A stretch of 64,000 nucleotides of DNA, from contig JAVYIG010000409.1 in assembly GCA_035222895.1 (NCBI GenBank), positions 62,001 through 126,000 on the forward strand. The letters are read 5' to 3'. Below, piece by piece: positions 1-11,975 of the stretch (the first letter of the stretch is position 1; each line of letters opens with the position of its first letter). Source of the stretch: Strongylocentrotus droebachiensis (Eukaryota > Echinodermata > Echinoidea > Camarodonta > Strongylocentrotidae). The position numbers were made by a program, and so were the translations under genes. A model generated the notes under the pieces. The model did not search any database and was not told the DNA's origin. It saw only the letters and a list, made by a program, of their open reading frames with translations.

Positions 1-470
1 GAATCTGGAGAGACGGAAAGTCATGAAATCAACTTCAAACACCTCATTTCTCTTCTTTTGAGTACTTTAAATTGTCAAACGCGATCTTATGTATATCACA
101 CCGTTAAAGGCATTGTTTAACAATGTTAAATCTTAGATGCATAGCCCTGCGTGTTATCAGTGTCTGTGATATAGTGTAATATTGAAGCCCTACAAATAAT
201 TGCGCTTCAAAATGATCATGAAGTGCCTCAAAAAAGTAAAAATCTTTGAGTGACTGGATTTACCATACCGGTACTCATTTTCCCCAATAGACTGTAGTGT
301 TAGAAAAACTGTTAGGAAAACGGTTTTTGACATTTTAATTACCAATCATAAATATTGGTTTATAATTATCATTGCAGCATGAGCTAGATCCAGGATTTTC
401 TTTCAGAATCTGACACAAAGATACCCAATCCCTTTAATACATGTATATGAAATACAAAATTCTTGTTCAC
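1..470. other. intron 3 of NMD3 (no gene seen)
   Basis: This lies downstream, on the minus strand, of the NMD3 exon ending at 471. The next NMD3 exon is not inside the window. I see only AT-rich sequence with no recognisable element. Confidence 0.6.
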
Positions 471-564
471 CTTAGCGAGTCCTTTGAGTTTCTTGAGACA
501 GAGAGCAAGTAACTCCCTGGACTCTAGGGTACATGTAATCCACTGGGCTGGAGGCTGTAGATAC
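471..564 (-). CDS. NMD3: NMD3 coding exon 3
   Basis: This 94-bp exon follows the acceptor tatctttcag and ends in phase 0 at donor gtgaac (470-465). It encodes residues 59-90, with C70 and C81 and the conserved ESRELLALCLKK helix. Confidence 0.94.
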
Positions 565-3500
565 CTGAAAGATAAGGACACATTCATCCACGTTAAAGGG
601 AAATCCAACCCAAATAGACAGCTACTCTAAACGAAAGCAGAAAAATCAGAGAAGCAAACTGAAGAAAGTTTCAATTAAATCTGAATTAATATAAGAAAAT
701 TATGAATTTTTGAGTTGTAATCACTACCGGTATACGTATGGGCACTTCAAACTGGCTGAGGCGGTAATGTCAATGTGATGTAGTCTCGGACTACTTTCCT
801 ATCTGTTCCAACATATAAAATGACTATAAAAAAAATTAAAAATTAAAAATTCATGGCTCAGGAGGGTCTATTCTTTTTAGAGGACCTAAAATAATATGCT
901 ATATATAATATATTTTGGGTAGTGCCCCAAGGGAGAGGAAACTTACAAGGAAAACAGAAATTAGTGATATTTTTTACATGGCAAATGGGAGAGTTATCTA
1001 CGTCCTACGTCACAATCCACTGACCAAACTATCAATTTGAGATTCGCATAACTTCCTTTAGTGTTGGTCCGATTCATTTAAAAAAATTGCCATTCTCGGC
1101 TATTTTTCTGCTTTCATACAAATCTGCTTATTATATTGATTGGATTGTCCTTTAAGGATTTCCGCATTCTGTAAAGAATGGCAAAGATAACGAATGACCT
1201 GACCTTGGCAAAGTCCTTGCTACACTTGAACTTGCTATCACTTACTAAAACTAGTTCCACTCGCCTAAAAAATGATTACAAATTGATGTAAAATGGATGC
1301 GTATGTAGAGTTCTTTGAGTCCCTTACTGCAAGTCGTATTTCATTTTGCCTACCTGAGGCAATTGTTCAATAGATTCAATGACACACCGCAGGTCATTGG
1401 CAAGATTGGTTGATTGCTAGCACACAGTACTTGGTTAGGGAAAGTTTCTTTTTGAATATGGTCATTTTCACAGTAAAGGGTGTAACTTTTCTCAAACAGG
1501 GTCAAAATTTCAAAATATGTTTTCATAATCATTTCTACTAAAATTATTACAATAAATGTCTAAATTATAGATTTTTTTTGGTTCTGGAGCTTAAACTACA
1601 TGAGAAACCTGGAAAAATAATGAACAACTGTGACAAATATGATAAATTTGAACAAAAACAACATTTTAATTCTATCAACTTAAATGACAACATTTGTTCT
1701 CCAAACATAATTCAATTTCAATTTCTCATTTGCTATTCTAATGTACTTGAAGGCTTATAAAGCTTTTTTGGTCAAACTTATTTGGTCTTTAAAAAAATTC
1801 AATGCGTTTGTCAAATTCAAGACAAAATATGAATTTGACATTTAATTTTTCAAATTTACCTATCTTCCAAGAGGGGGAGCAAAATAAAAATTATTCTACA
1901 AATACCATTCAGTGAGGGCTAATTACAATGCAAATTCCAAAGAAATCGCATTTCAAATGAGGAAGTTGAAAATTTCTTATGTGTGTGTTTCGGAGGCTTC
2001 AGGTTAACAATAATGCCTGTTTCGGAGGCTTCAATCATGTTAACATAAAATGTTGTCCATTACTTAGGTAACATATTAAGAAAAATTCAACTTAAACTGT
2101 TAATGATATGTTAAATTACTAATATAACACCTAAAACATTTGTTTACAGAGTAAAAATACTTGTTAATATACAGTACGGTACATGTATGTTACAAGTTAT
2201 CTTTACTTAATACAATGAGCTTTTAGTTCAGTACGCAAACATTGCAAAGTCCCTTAATAGAATCCAAGAGGATTTCAAATCTGTGCTGATCTGTGCTGAA
2301 ATATATTGTCCAGTATGTAATTTCAAGGGAAACCACTTTTCTCATATCAAAGTTGAAACATTCAGGGAACATATACATGTATAGGATCAGTTCAAAGTAG
2401 TGTTTCGGAGACTTCAAACATGTTAACACACTATATTGTCAACTACAAAGGCAATATATACAAGGCGAAATTTAAACTTACTTTTGAAGTTTTAATAAAA
2501 TGTTGAACTGAAAGTAAAGTACTTAAAATAATTGTTCACATAGAAACCAGAAACCATTTATGTTAATTCATAGCAATGTATCATTACCCTTCACTTGCGT
2601 CTTTGTCATCATTTATTCTTAGTGCAAAGAATTAAATTTCTGCACAGTGGCTTCCACAAACTTGTTTGGTATGTGTTATAACATTTACACAGACATTCAT
2701 ATTTTGAAACCAATAGCATGGTAAGTATTTACAGGATTTTGTCCTAGAACACAATTGTGTTTGACTTCTTATCTCAAAGAAATTATCTGCCAACATGTCC
2801 AGTTCTCGTTCTTAAAAATTATAAAGGTAAGCTATGTTGGCTGGGGTCCTGGTTGGTAGAGTCATCTTCTGTATTACATCTTTTTAGGCTGATGGGCTTC
2901 ACAGTCATCTGTAAATTCATACAGACCATTGCTGTTCCGGCACATGAATTTGACTTTGACATTGTCATCAATCACAGCTTTTACCTAGTAGCAAAATAAG
3001 AATATAGCAAATACAAACTTTCATTAAAAGAAAAACAGCTTTCAGAATCCATTTCACTTCCTTGAAATATCTCACAGTCCCTTATTTTATTTTATTCACC
3101 CTGTTAACTTTGTTCAGTACCACAACACCTGCTCATATACATTTTAGAAAAATCTTTTTGTCTAAGTATTTGTCAAATAAAGAAAGTTGATCCTGTTAAA
3201 TATTTTTTTAATAATCCGAGATCTAACATGGGTAATACTTACAAGAGCCATGAAAACCACCCCTTTTGTAGTCCTGCTGCAAGATTAAGGTGCATCAAAA
3301 TATATGGCCACATAATCGCTCACATTGATCCTGTAATTAGTGAGAAGAAAATAGGAAATTAGCGGTTTGTACTGTAAAGAAAAATGTTAATACATATATC
3401 TGAGCTTGGACACTAAAAACAATCATTTATTTTTTTATTTTAGAAGTACATCTTGAATGTATATTTGCATGTGCATTACATAATATTTTATTATTTATCC

Positions 3501-6500
3501 ATGTGTTGTTTAAGAATTAGTTCAGTAGTCTATATGGGCACCATCACTATAAGGATGCTTAATGTGTACATTACACAAATCTTTAAGTCCTAATTAATGA
3601 CAGACTTGTTTTAATCTGTTCAAAATTGTAATATGTACAAGGATTCCATTCATTAATTGTTACTGGTTTACCATTGTGCATAGCCATAGACCTGTACATG
3701 TATGTACACATCAGGAGTCTAATTTAAACATACTGAGGCAAACCTTATGGGGTCAGGTGACAACCAAATATAAGTTGGTTTATGTTTATGTGCAGGGCTG
3801 CATACTACTCATAATTTGTTATAAATATATTTCATAGATTTTTAAATATTTTACAATAATTTTCTCAGACCTGCTAAGCTCCACCCTAAATAAATGCTCC
3901 AGATTTCATTCATGAATCTATCTGTTAATCATTAGTGAGCTAACAAGAGAAATTGTTATGTAACTTTCTCCAGCTCAGCATATGCTCACAAATACCTCAA
4001 TGTTAATTACCTTTCTTTTCCTGGTGATGCTACACCACTTCTGACATAGCAACTCATATGTTGGTATTGTATGATCTATTGTAAACAGGTGATCAGCTCT
4101 GGTTAAGCTATTATACATACATGTACCATTGTCTCTTGTTAGCACACTAATGATTTACAGATGATGTCACAAGATGAATGAGATTTGGAGCATTTTTCTA
4201 GGCTGCACATCAACAGGAATCAAACTATATTTGGATGTCACCCGATCTTTGATATCACAAACATTGATTATGGTAAAGGTACATGTACAATGTACAATAC
4301 AGATCGTAACTAGGCCTCACTATATTTTTACTTTTTAGTGACAAATCTAAACTTTAAAAACTTTCACACATCAGTTCCATTACAATAACCCATTAAAAAA
4401 AAAGTACAAGTTAAGTAATTTAAGGACAAAATATACAGTTCTTACCTCTATATTCTTGTGGATAACAGTAAGGAAACGAGAGAACTTTCTGCAGTGTTCA
4501 TGCCTGTCTGGAAGAGATGCTATCTAGTATCAGATGTTGCTAGCACAATTGCTGTAACCTTGTCAATATCTTCATGATCTTCATGGTCTATTGTCATGGA
4601 CAAGGTCCGCAGCTTGAGTCCTGCTGCGGCACAAATGTCCTTTGGCAAGACATTAATCTACATTTGCCACACTCAACCCAGGTGAGGTAAATTGGGTATC
4701 TGGCAGGAATTAATTCCTTGAAATGCTTAAGCGCCGTAATGGAAGTCATGCTAAAGCCAAGGTAATAATTTCCAAATTTGGAAGCGCATAGAGATGTTTA
4801 ATATGTGCTACACAATATATATATATATTATTATTATTATTCCATTGTCTTAAAAGGGGTTGTACACACTGTTTCCCTAACATTTCTAGAGGGTTCTTTG
4901 CCCACCAAATTTCTCTCCTACTGTTACAAATGGTCCTTGGATGGCATGGCCTATGCTATTTGATCCTAAGGGGTTGGCAAAGAGCATAATACATGTGGTT
5001 AACACTAAATGAAGCCTCCGAAACAAATTAGATAAATATTATGGATGTCTTATAATTTTGGGAAAATATAGTGATTCATTTCAATACTTTATATATTAAA
5101 ATATTCATAAAGCTTGGAAGATTTATATGTATTAACTTTTTTATTATTTGGTGAATGATTCTTACATTATTAAGGTTTGAAACAGGTGAATACTCCTATT
5201 ACTGGTGTACAATTTCTTTCTGAAATACTGACTACTTGTAAATCATTAAAAATATAAAAAGCCAATAACATCTAACACATTCCTGTACTTTATTAGACCA
5301 AAACCAAACATAAAATAGGAAAACTGTAAACAAACCCTGATCTATAAAACCACAATAGCCAAAATTATGGTGTTAACTACAGTTTGAAGCCTCCGAAACA
5401 AGTTTTTTTGGTTATCAGTAAGTCTTGAAAAAAATTAACTGGATATCTATTTACTTTCAACTTCAAGGGAGCCTGCACATCCTAACATATGATTGCCATG
5501 CAGATTTAACATGAAACACATTGGTCTAGGTATTTAAAAAATGAAAAATAATCTTTTTGCTGTTTCGGAGGCTTCAAGTGTTTCGGAGGCTTCAAGTGCT
5601 AACGGAAAGTTTGTATCGTCTGTTATTCTTTAACAGTGGGGAATATCTCAGCTTTTTATTGACAAGTGATTTAGGGGTCCTAATGCTACATTTTTATATA
5701 ATGATTGGATAAGTTCCTATATTCATATTTGTACAAGCTGTCTGAATAGTTTGTTTCGGAGGCTTCAATTCAGTTAACGGAAAAATGGCTTGACTCAGTC
5801 AAGCTTTCAAAAAATTCTTACAAGCAACATGATCAGACAAATTTTGTCATTAGTTGGAAGTATAGATATCAAGTGTTATATCAAGAACAAATGAAATGGT
5901 AGAAAGCACTTTTCAAACCAGAGCTCTTCACATGAAGTTTGTTAACTATTGTTAACGGAAAATGAAGTCTCCGAAACGACAAATAACAACACTCCGTTCT
6001 CAAAAATAGAGGAGCCGTCACAGTTTAAACTTCTTTGGCACTTTACATTGAACATCTAACTTCACATTCTGCATAACAAAAACAATCCTCACTGTTCCTG
6101 AAAAAATGCAGGGCTTTACAAAAATGTCTATGTATTTTGTGTACATCAAAAGGGTCACATTTAGGGTACTTATGTGCCCGCCAAAATTTAACGAAGTAAT
6201 CCCTGAAGAAGTTTATGCTACCCAAGGTAGCACCCAAGTAGGTTATTCATATGCCAAAATATCTTTGAATTCTGTAGCTTTATGAGATCACTAGAGAAAA
6301 AAATGTCAAAATTTCAAAGTTACACCCTTTACCGTGAAAATGACCATATTAGATTTGGGGATAGAGTTTAATAGGATTAGGATTATCTTTTAAGACGTGC
6401 TCTAGGTTTGTGATATAATTATGATTATGATGATATTGCAAATATGGTAATTCCTCAAATTTCAATTAATTTTGTTTTTCTTTCATTAAGATACTGTTTA

Positions 6501-8610
6501 TTCTTTATGTGATCAATTTACTAACATTTTCCATTTTCAGTTAACAAAGGTAAAGTGTAATTTCTTGATATGGATCATAGATAGGACGTTAAATGTAGGC
6601 CCAAGTAGAGGAGAGTCATCACCTTTGGACGTTAAGAACCAACTGCACTATTTGTATAAGAGTAGGGGGAAACCTTCGTTTAGTGGTCCACCTCCACACC
6701 CCAGTATATACATCTGCAAGAATCTTCAGTATTGAAGGAGGCAGATTATCCATAAGAAGAAGAAAATGGCACTGCATTTTTACCTCTCACATGCTTTGCA
6801 GAAGTAGATGGCCGCCTGCTTGGGAATGCCTTCTGTGATGTCGACTTGGGTTCGCAGACAAGCCACACACATGTTGGCCGGGTTGGGCTGGATAGGGGTT
6901 CCACATTGGCAACACAATCTGTGTAAGTATAACGAAGAGAACAAAGACAATGAAAACCATGCATTTCTTCAAAAAGAAATAATTCATAAACAGCATCATG
7001 GTTAGGCTGTGTTGGTCTGTGTTCGAAGAAACTTTCTGTGTGTGAATACATGGCTTTACAGTTTACATGCCATCACAGAGCATCACATGAATATGCATGA
7101 GTTGTTATAGAGTAAAGGACCCGGTTTTCGGCCACTTAAGACAAAATCCTATTTTTTGGACTCTTTACTTCCTATTTATTATCATTTCTTGTTCAAATCA
7201 TCAAGTAAATATTATTATTATTTAAACAAAAAAAGAAGCCCAGAAAAAAATCACGAATTGCCATGACAATATTCATTTCAATTTTCACTGTTTTGGAGCC
7301 GGTTATCGGCATAGCGAACCAGTTTTCGGACGCATGTACAAAGTCAATAGGAAGCGCTCGCGCGCGCCGTGCGTTTCCGCGCTGATGTATAGCACAAGCG
7401 GGCGGAGCAGGTATCCCACGCCGGAGCTCCCGGGTGCTCGCCTGGCCGAAGACAGGCACAGCGGTGATCGGAAGTTGGAATCTGAATTAGACAGACATAT
7501 TGTGTGTGCGTGGCGGGGTCCGGCTGCATTGATTTAATACATGCGATGAGATACTTTTGAGATTGCGACCAACACAAAATCGGGCTCTAAATCTGAAAAA
7601 TACTTGAAATAAAGCTCATTTTATGGTACCCATATTTCTTACATACACGCATAAGAAACTCGATTTTTCAGATTTGGGTAGCGGGACCGCCGATTACATC
7701 GCTAAAATGTGATATTTTAGGATATATTTTCCATTGCAAATGTGGTTCTTCAGTGACTCTGGCATGGTATGGTACATGTGGAATATGTGATATGCTATTA
7801 TGCGATGTATTTTAAAGGGATTTTACCATGCATCCAGTGGATCGGCCGAAAACTGGAGCTGTCCGATTACCGGCTCCTTTACTCTAGTATCTACATATAT
7901 GATCATTTTCAAATTACAATCGATACTTTGTGATTCAATCACGATCAGTAACGCACTATTTGGGGGTTCCTTGCCCATCAATCAAACACGGTTTAAACAT
8001 ATCATTTGTTGAAAAAAAAGGCAAAAGTGCCTCCAACTGCCAATAACGGCATGGGTTCGATGACGCGGTAAGTACAACTTTAAAATAAGGGACGATTTCA
8101 AACGCATGTTAGGTTTTGTTTACCTGCCTCTTCACGCAGGGGTATAAGTGCCAATTAAGGCTAGACATCATATTTCATATTTTCACCCAGCCCTTAAGGC
8201 TACACATAATCACTGTGGTGAGCTAAAAACTTTTTTTTTAATGAAAATCTGATTAAAAAATTAAATGTCAAATCTTGACAAAATGTCATACAAAAATGAT
8301 TTTAAACTTTCACCTTTACAATTTATACACATAAGTCTGATGTAAAATTCTTATTTTCAAGTTGTCTGGTAATATCACTCGAAATTTACTTACAATAATA
8401 CAAACTATAATTTAATCTTTGACACACCAAGTAGATCTATGAACAAAACAAAGTTCACAGCACATGGGACCAAAGCCAAGGAAATAACAATTCATGACAT
8501 GTGGCATTGCATTGCCCATCGCAATGTCAACGAGTGCAGTACATTCAACTAGATTAAAACAATACTTACATCATACCCTGTGTTGAATCTTGAGGTTCCA
8601 TGTACTCCAT
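471..8610 (-). CDS. NMD3: NMD3, 60S ribosomal export adaptor, N-terminal part (3 exons; continues left of window)
   Basis: NMD3 binds the pre-60S ribosomal subunit and links it to the CRM1 exportin for export from nucleus to cytoplasm. Three minus-strand coding exons (8610-8570, 6918-6784, 564-471) join in frame into residues 1-90, starting MEYME as in animal NMD3. Zinc-binding cysteines are visible: C16/C19 with C31/C34 in the first pair, and C54/C57 with C70/C81 in the second. Between them is the conserved stretch TQVDITEGIPKQ, and RYLQPP and ESRELLALCLKK follow. Splice sites are GT-AG (donors gtaagt, gtaaaa, gtgaac). The family is about 500 residues, so about 80% of the protein lies beyond position 1. 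Introns of 1.65 and 6.2 kb are filled with repeats. Identification is by family resemblance; I have no doubt about the family. Confidence 0.95.
2019..2640 (+). repeat. two diverged tandem units, about 383 bp apart
   Basis: The sequence after the box at 2019 (box, GTTAAC, then about 130 bp) resembles the sequence after the box at 2402 by eye, suggesting an old tandem duplication. Identity is low and I could not align it formally. Confidence 0.4.
4590..4850 (+). repeat. tRNA-type SINE with (TAT/TTA)n tail
   Basis: A pol III B-box-like AGCTTGAGTCC lies near 4611. A body of the marine-invertebrate SINE type follows (CCTTTGGCAAGACATTAATC, later GAAATGCTTAAGCGCCGTAATGG). A simple TA/TTA repeat at 4818-4842 is the likely 3' tail. 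The boundaries are approximate. Confidence 0.6.
6580..6767 (+). repeat. 5'-truncated SINE, same family as 47011-47310
   Basis: It shares TAGGACGTTAAATG, GTATAAGAGTAGGGGGAAAC and CAAGAATCTTCAGTATTGAA with the copy at 47011-47310, and ends in the same GAAGAAGAA-rich tail. It stops 17 bp before the NMD3 exon 2 donor side. Confidence 0.75.
6784..6918 (-). CDS. NMD3: NMD3 coding exon 2 (zinc-finger exon)
   Basis: This 135-bp exon has acceptor AG at 6920-6919 and donor gtaaaa at 6783. It encodes residues 15-58 with three Cys-x2-Cys pairs (16/19, 31/34, 54/57). It completes the Ile codon from exon 1 and leaves AG for an Arg codon shared with the next exon. Confidence 0.95.
7110..7884. mobile_element. 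non-autonomous TIR element in NMD3 intron 1
   Basis: The ends are inverted repeats: AGAGTAAAGGACCCGGTTTT on the left and, reversed, AGAGTAAAGGAGCCGGTAAT on the right. CGGTTTTCGG-like motifs recur inside (7127, 7319). The centre (7340-7450) is CpG-rich with no convincing ORF. The superfamily is not assignable. Confidence 0.65.
8570..8610 (-). CDS. NMD3: NMD3 coding exon 1
   Basis: The ATG is at 8610-8608 and the exon ends in phase 2 before a perfect gtaagt donor (8569-8564). It encodes MEYMEPQDSTQGM plus two bases of an Ile codon. The start is chosen because the MEYM- opening matches NMD3 and the phase fits the next exon. Confidence 0.92.
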
Positions 8611-9074
8611 GTTAAGTCACTTGAGGTTATCTGTCGCAATGAAACAAAAAGTCCTTTTTGTTTAAAGGGCTGATCACTCACTCACAATTCATCAATTGCC
8701 ATTGATTGCGCAATCAAAGATTTTGCATGGATGGCGCACACGTATTCATGTGCTATGGCTCCCTCTAGCGCCCTGGCGCTGGATGTAGTGCAGGCCATGC
8801 CATAATACCCAGAAAAGTTTGGGTGTATGCCTGCTTTCAATTTCTCAATAAATGAACACGGTTATTAATCAAAACCAAAAGGCCATAGCAGTTTATGTGT
8901 ATTTTCCCTTTGGTAAAATATGAAGAACCACAGCCAATATTTTGTTAAAGTTTCTTTTCATTTTGATATCCTCCCCCCTTAATTCTCAGACACAGTTTTT
9001 TATAACCTCTGTTTCACGTGCTCAGCATCAAGTATTTAAGCTTTATTAGCATCATTTAAGAATCTCAAGTAATA
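8611..9074 (-). promoter_or_regulatory. NMD3 5' UTR and upstream region
   Basis: This is the sequence immediately upstream of the NMD3 ATG. It holds a 16-bp palindrome with a full C/EBP-type site (8702-8717) and a palindromic AGCGCCCTGGCGCT at 8767-8780. No other gene is visible. The transcription start is not identifiable. Confidence 0.45.
8702..8717. promoter_or_regulatory. palindromic C/EBP-type site upstream of NMD3
   Basis: TTGATTGCGCAATCAA is a perfect 16-bp palindrome. Its centre ATTGCGCAAT (8705-8714) is the optimal C/EBP dimer consensus. It sits about 95 bp upstream of the NMD3 ATG. Binding is inferred from sequence only. Confidence 0.45.
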
Positions 9075-11960
9075 TTTTTTTTTTTTTTTTTTCATATTTT
9101 TCCCTCCACAGGGATTTTATTGATTTTCATTCGAAACACATACAAAAATATATATTCAAGGTAATTTACATATTAACATAAATAAAATAAAATTGGCTTT
9201 TCAAGATACAAGTATTGATGAACTGTTGAGTTAACACAAAATAACAAATCAATAATTCATTTCTAACACTCATGGAAAGAAAAACAAATACAGAAAAAAT
9301 ATCATTTTAAGTAAACAAATTCCTGAATTGAAACCATTTTCTTGTGAATTTATTATTTCTACAATTCGAATTTGCAATATACTTTTCGTTTTTGAAGTAA
9401 TTTGTAATCGAAACTCTAATATTATCAAAGTCGGGCAATTGTTTCTTTATTTTGGAAGTATACACCATCTGTCGCACCACAATCAGTATACAATTCAATG
9501 CATAATTATTTGAACCTTTTAAACCAAATAATTTATCTTGTAATGAAAATGTTAATTTATTTCCGGTTCCAGTATTAATCCAGTGTTCTAACCTACCCCA
9601 AATATTTTTAACATGCATACAATCACATAGCAGATGTATAACTGTTTCAGTCTGTTCATTACAAAATGTACATTCTTTTCTTGGGACTAAATTCATTTTA
9701 AACAGTAGATCGTTCGTATATAATATGCGTTGCAAGACTTTAAACTGAAACCATCGTAAGCCCATATCAATAGTACAAAAATCCAATAGAACAATATGTT
9801 CCCCAACTCTTATCATTCAGGTCGAAAATGCATTTCCATTTAAGAAAACTTTTACATTGTCCTTTTCTTCTTTTTAATAAAATTGCATAGATATGTGAAC
9901 ATCCTTTAATACGTTTCATAACAAATGCCATTGTATCTGGGAAAAGAGGTTGTGGCACCTTGTTAAAAATAGTACAATTGTTAAACCCTTGTCTAATTGC
10001 ATCGCATAATCCACGATAAAAAAGAAAATTTATTTGAATATTATACTTTTCTTGAAAGTGTTCCAAAGAGAAAAAATCACCATTTGTGTCTAAAATATCG
10101 TTAACAAAACGAACTCCCTTTTGACACAATTTTTTATTATATATTGAGCTATTGCCTATTTTAATGTAATCATTATTCCATAAGGGTTGGCAAGAAATGT
10201 TATCATAATGCATGGACAAGAGCGTACTATAAGCCATGAACATTTCTTTCCAAAAAATGTTCTTTGTTTTACCTGCCAGTTCCCGAAAATAATTGTTTCC
10301 CATATATAATTTTAAATCTTGCCGTTCAGGCAAGAAAGATTGCAAAAGACAGAGGATATTGCTATCTATTGAGCCAATTACTAATCTCTTAATCCAGGAT
10401 ATTTTTAATGATTGGCAATGTGTGTATATATCTATCATTTTAACCCCTCCGTCTGAGTAACTTTGTGACATTTGATTTCTACTTATTTTATCAGGTTTCT
10501 CCCCCCATATAAATCTATAAAAGTGAGCATTTATATCTTTCAAAAGATTTTCACCAGGATAAGGGAGGGACAAAAAAAGGTAGTTTAATTTGGATACCAA
10601 CAATGACTTGACAACAGTGATTCTTCCAAGAACAGTTAAGTATCGTCTTAACCACGATGTCATTTGACTTTTTATTTCTTTAAATTTTTCATTATAATTG
10701 TGAATTATCAATTTGGGCAAATCCGTACAAAAGTCTATACCTAAATATCTGAAATAATCATCAAACACCCAATTTAGATTTCTATTCAAAAGAACACCAT
10801 CTTTCTTGTTTTTAAATCCTCCGATCCAAATCGCATGTGTCTTCTGTATATTAACTTTTAAACCAGACATTGCATTATATTTATCTAAAATGTTTAATGC
10901 ACTGTTTAATTCCATTACTGACCCGTTCAATGTTAGAAGAGTATCATCTGCATATTGAATTATTTTAAGTTGTCTACCAGGTAAGCTCAAACCAACAATG
11001 GAATCGGAATTTCTAAACAAGAGACCTAGTATTTCGGCGCATAACAGAAAGATAAGAGCTGACATGGGATCTCCTTGACGACAACCTCGCTCTATTGAAA
11101 ATCTTGGAGACAGGTGTCCATTGATTAATACACAGGATTGAGCATTTTCATAGAATACATTAACCCATTTTACAATAGAGGGACCAAACTTGAAAAAGTG
11201 CAATACTTTTCTAATGAAATCATGAGAAATAGAATCAAATGCTTTTTCAAAATCTATAAGCAGCAATAAACCAGGAATGTCATTGATATCAGTATACAAT
11301 AATAAATCATATAACAAACGGATATTCTCTCCAATGAAGCGCCCTGACATAAAGCCTTTCTGGTTTTCATGTATAAGAAAAGGAAGTACGTTCTTTAATC
11401 TGTTTGCTATACAAGAGGAACCTAATTTATACACCACGTTCAATAAAGATATGGGTCTCCAATTTTTTAAATAATGTCTATCTTTTTTTCCTTTGGGAAT
11501 TAAAGTGATGACTCCTAACTTCTGTGTATAGGACATTCCGGATGAATATGCAGAGTTCAAATATCTCACTAAAAATATGTGTAATTCTTTCCAAAAGTGT
11601 TTGAAAAATTCGACGGTGTATCCATCTAGACCAGGCGATTTATTATTTTTCATATTTATAAGTGCTTGATGAACTTCATCGATGGAGAGTTCTCCTTCGA
11701 GCTTCTGTGACATTGAAGCGGTTAATTTACTTATATCTGGATCATTTAATATTGTATTTAAGTCTACATTAACAACAGGATTATTTTTATACAATTTAGA
11801 GTAGAATAATACAACTTCTGATATAATATCATCATGCGATGTTATCTCCTTGTTTTCAGTAGTGACCAATTTGCATATACGTTTATTCACAGCATTTCTT
11901 TTTTCTAAATTCAAAAAATATGATTTTTTAAATTCTGATTCTGAACATCACAATTAAGTC
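9075..11960 (-). mobile_element. 5'-truncated Tx1/L1-like non-LTR retrotransposon
   Basis: A minus-strand LINE whose 3' poly(A) tail is the plus-strand T tract at 9075-9092. It carries the reverse transcriptase and the C-terminal zf-RVT region of ORF2, but the apurinic endonuclease domain and ORF1 are missing, so it was truncated at insertion. The 5' edge is near 11940-11960, next to a pyrimidine-rich tract. It lies between NMD3 and TSPO. Confidence 0.9.
9307..11914 (-). pseudogene. LINE ORF2 remnant: reverse transcriptase plus zf-RVT, frameshifted
   Basis: Residues 1-715 (11914-9767) contain the RT motifs KNWRPISLLNVVYK, NQKGFMSGRFIGENIR, LLLIDFEKAFDSISHDF, RGCRQGDPMSALIFLLC and the catalytic IIQYADDTLL. 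The reading then shifts frame within 9767-9816 and resumes in 9816-9307 with the thumb-like WFQFKVLQRILYTND and a Cys-Cys-His-Cys finger (CTFC...HLLCDC). This layout is typical of L1/Tx1-clade ORF2. With no endonuclease and a frameshift, it is not functional. Confidence 0.9.
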
Positions 11961-11975
11961 TCTTCAATACGATTC

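Larger units (their letters stand above)
1988..5977. repeat. dispersed array of nine GTTTCGGAGGCTTCA boxes, most with GTTAAC
   Basis: Forward copies start at 1987, 2019, 2402, 5562, 5580 and 5753. Reverse copies are at 5010-5024, 5385-5399 and 5963-5977. Two copies (2402 and 5963) share the same G-to-A change, giving GGAGACTTCA. In most copies a GTTAAC lies 1-10 bp beyond the CTTCA end, in the same relative orientation: 2003, 2039, 2422, 4998, 5372, 5773, 5951. One copy has a degenerate GCTAAC (5580 box), and in the last three groups the sequence continues as TAACGGAAA. The rest of the sequence between copies is not conserved except around the second and third. Function unknown; subterminal transposase-binding repeats are the simplest explanation. 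Confidence 0.8.
1456..6349. mobile_element. possible 4.9-kb element bounded by inverted 34-bp repeats, inside NMD3 intron 2
   Basis: Positions 1456-1489 and 6316-6349 are inverted copies of one another (core ATATGGTCATTTTCAC, then GTAAAGGGTGTAACTTT) with about one mismatch in 34. They enclose every copy of the GTTTCGGAGGCTTCA box. No transposase-like ORF is visible between them; the best ORFs are under 80 codons. Either this is a decayed or non-autonomous DNA transposon, or the two arms are unrelated copies of a smaller repeat. Target-site duplications were not found. Confidence 0.4.

Noticed and set aside
6746..7051. 101-codon minus-strand ORF overlapping NMD3 exon 2
   Set aside because: Wrong frame. 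The NMD3 cysteine pattern is in a different frame between the splice sites 6918 and 6784.
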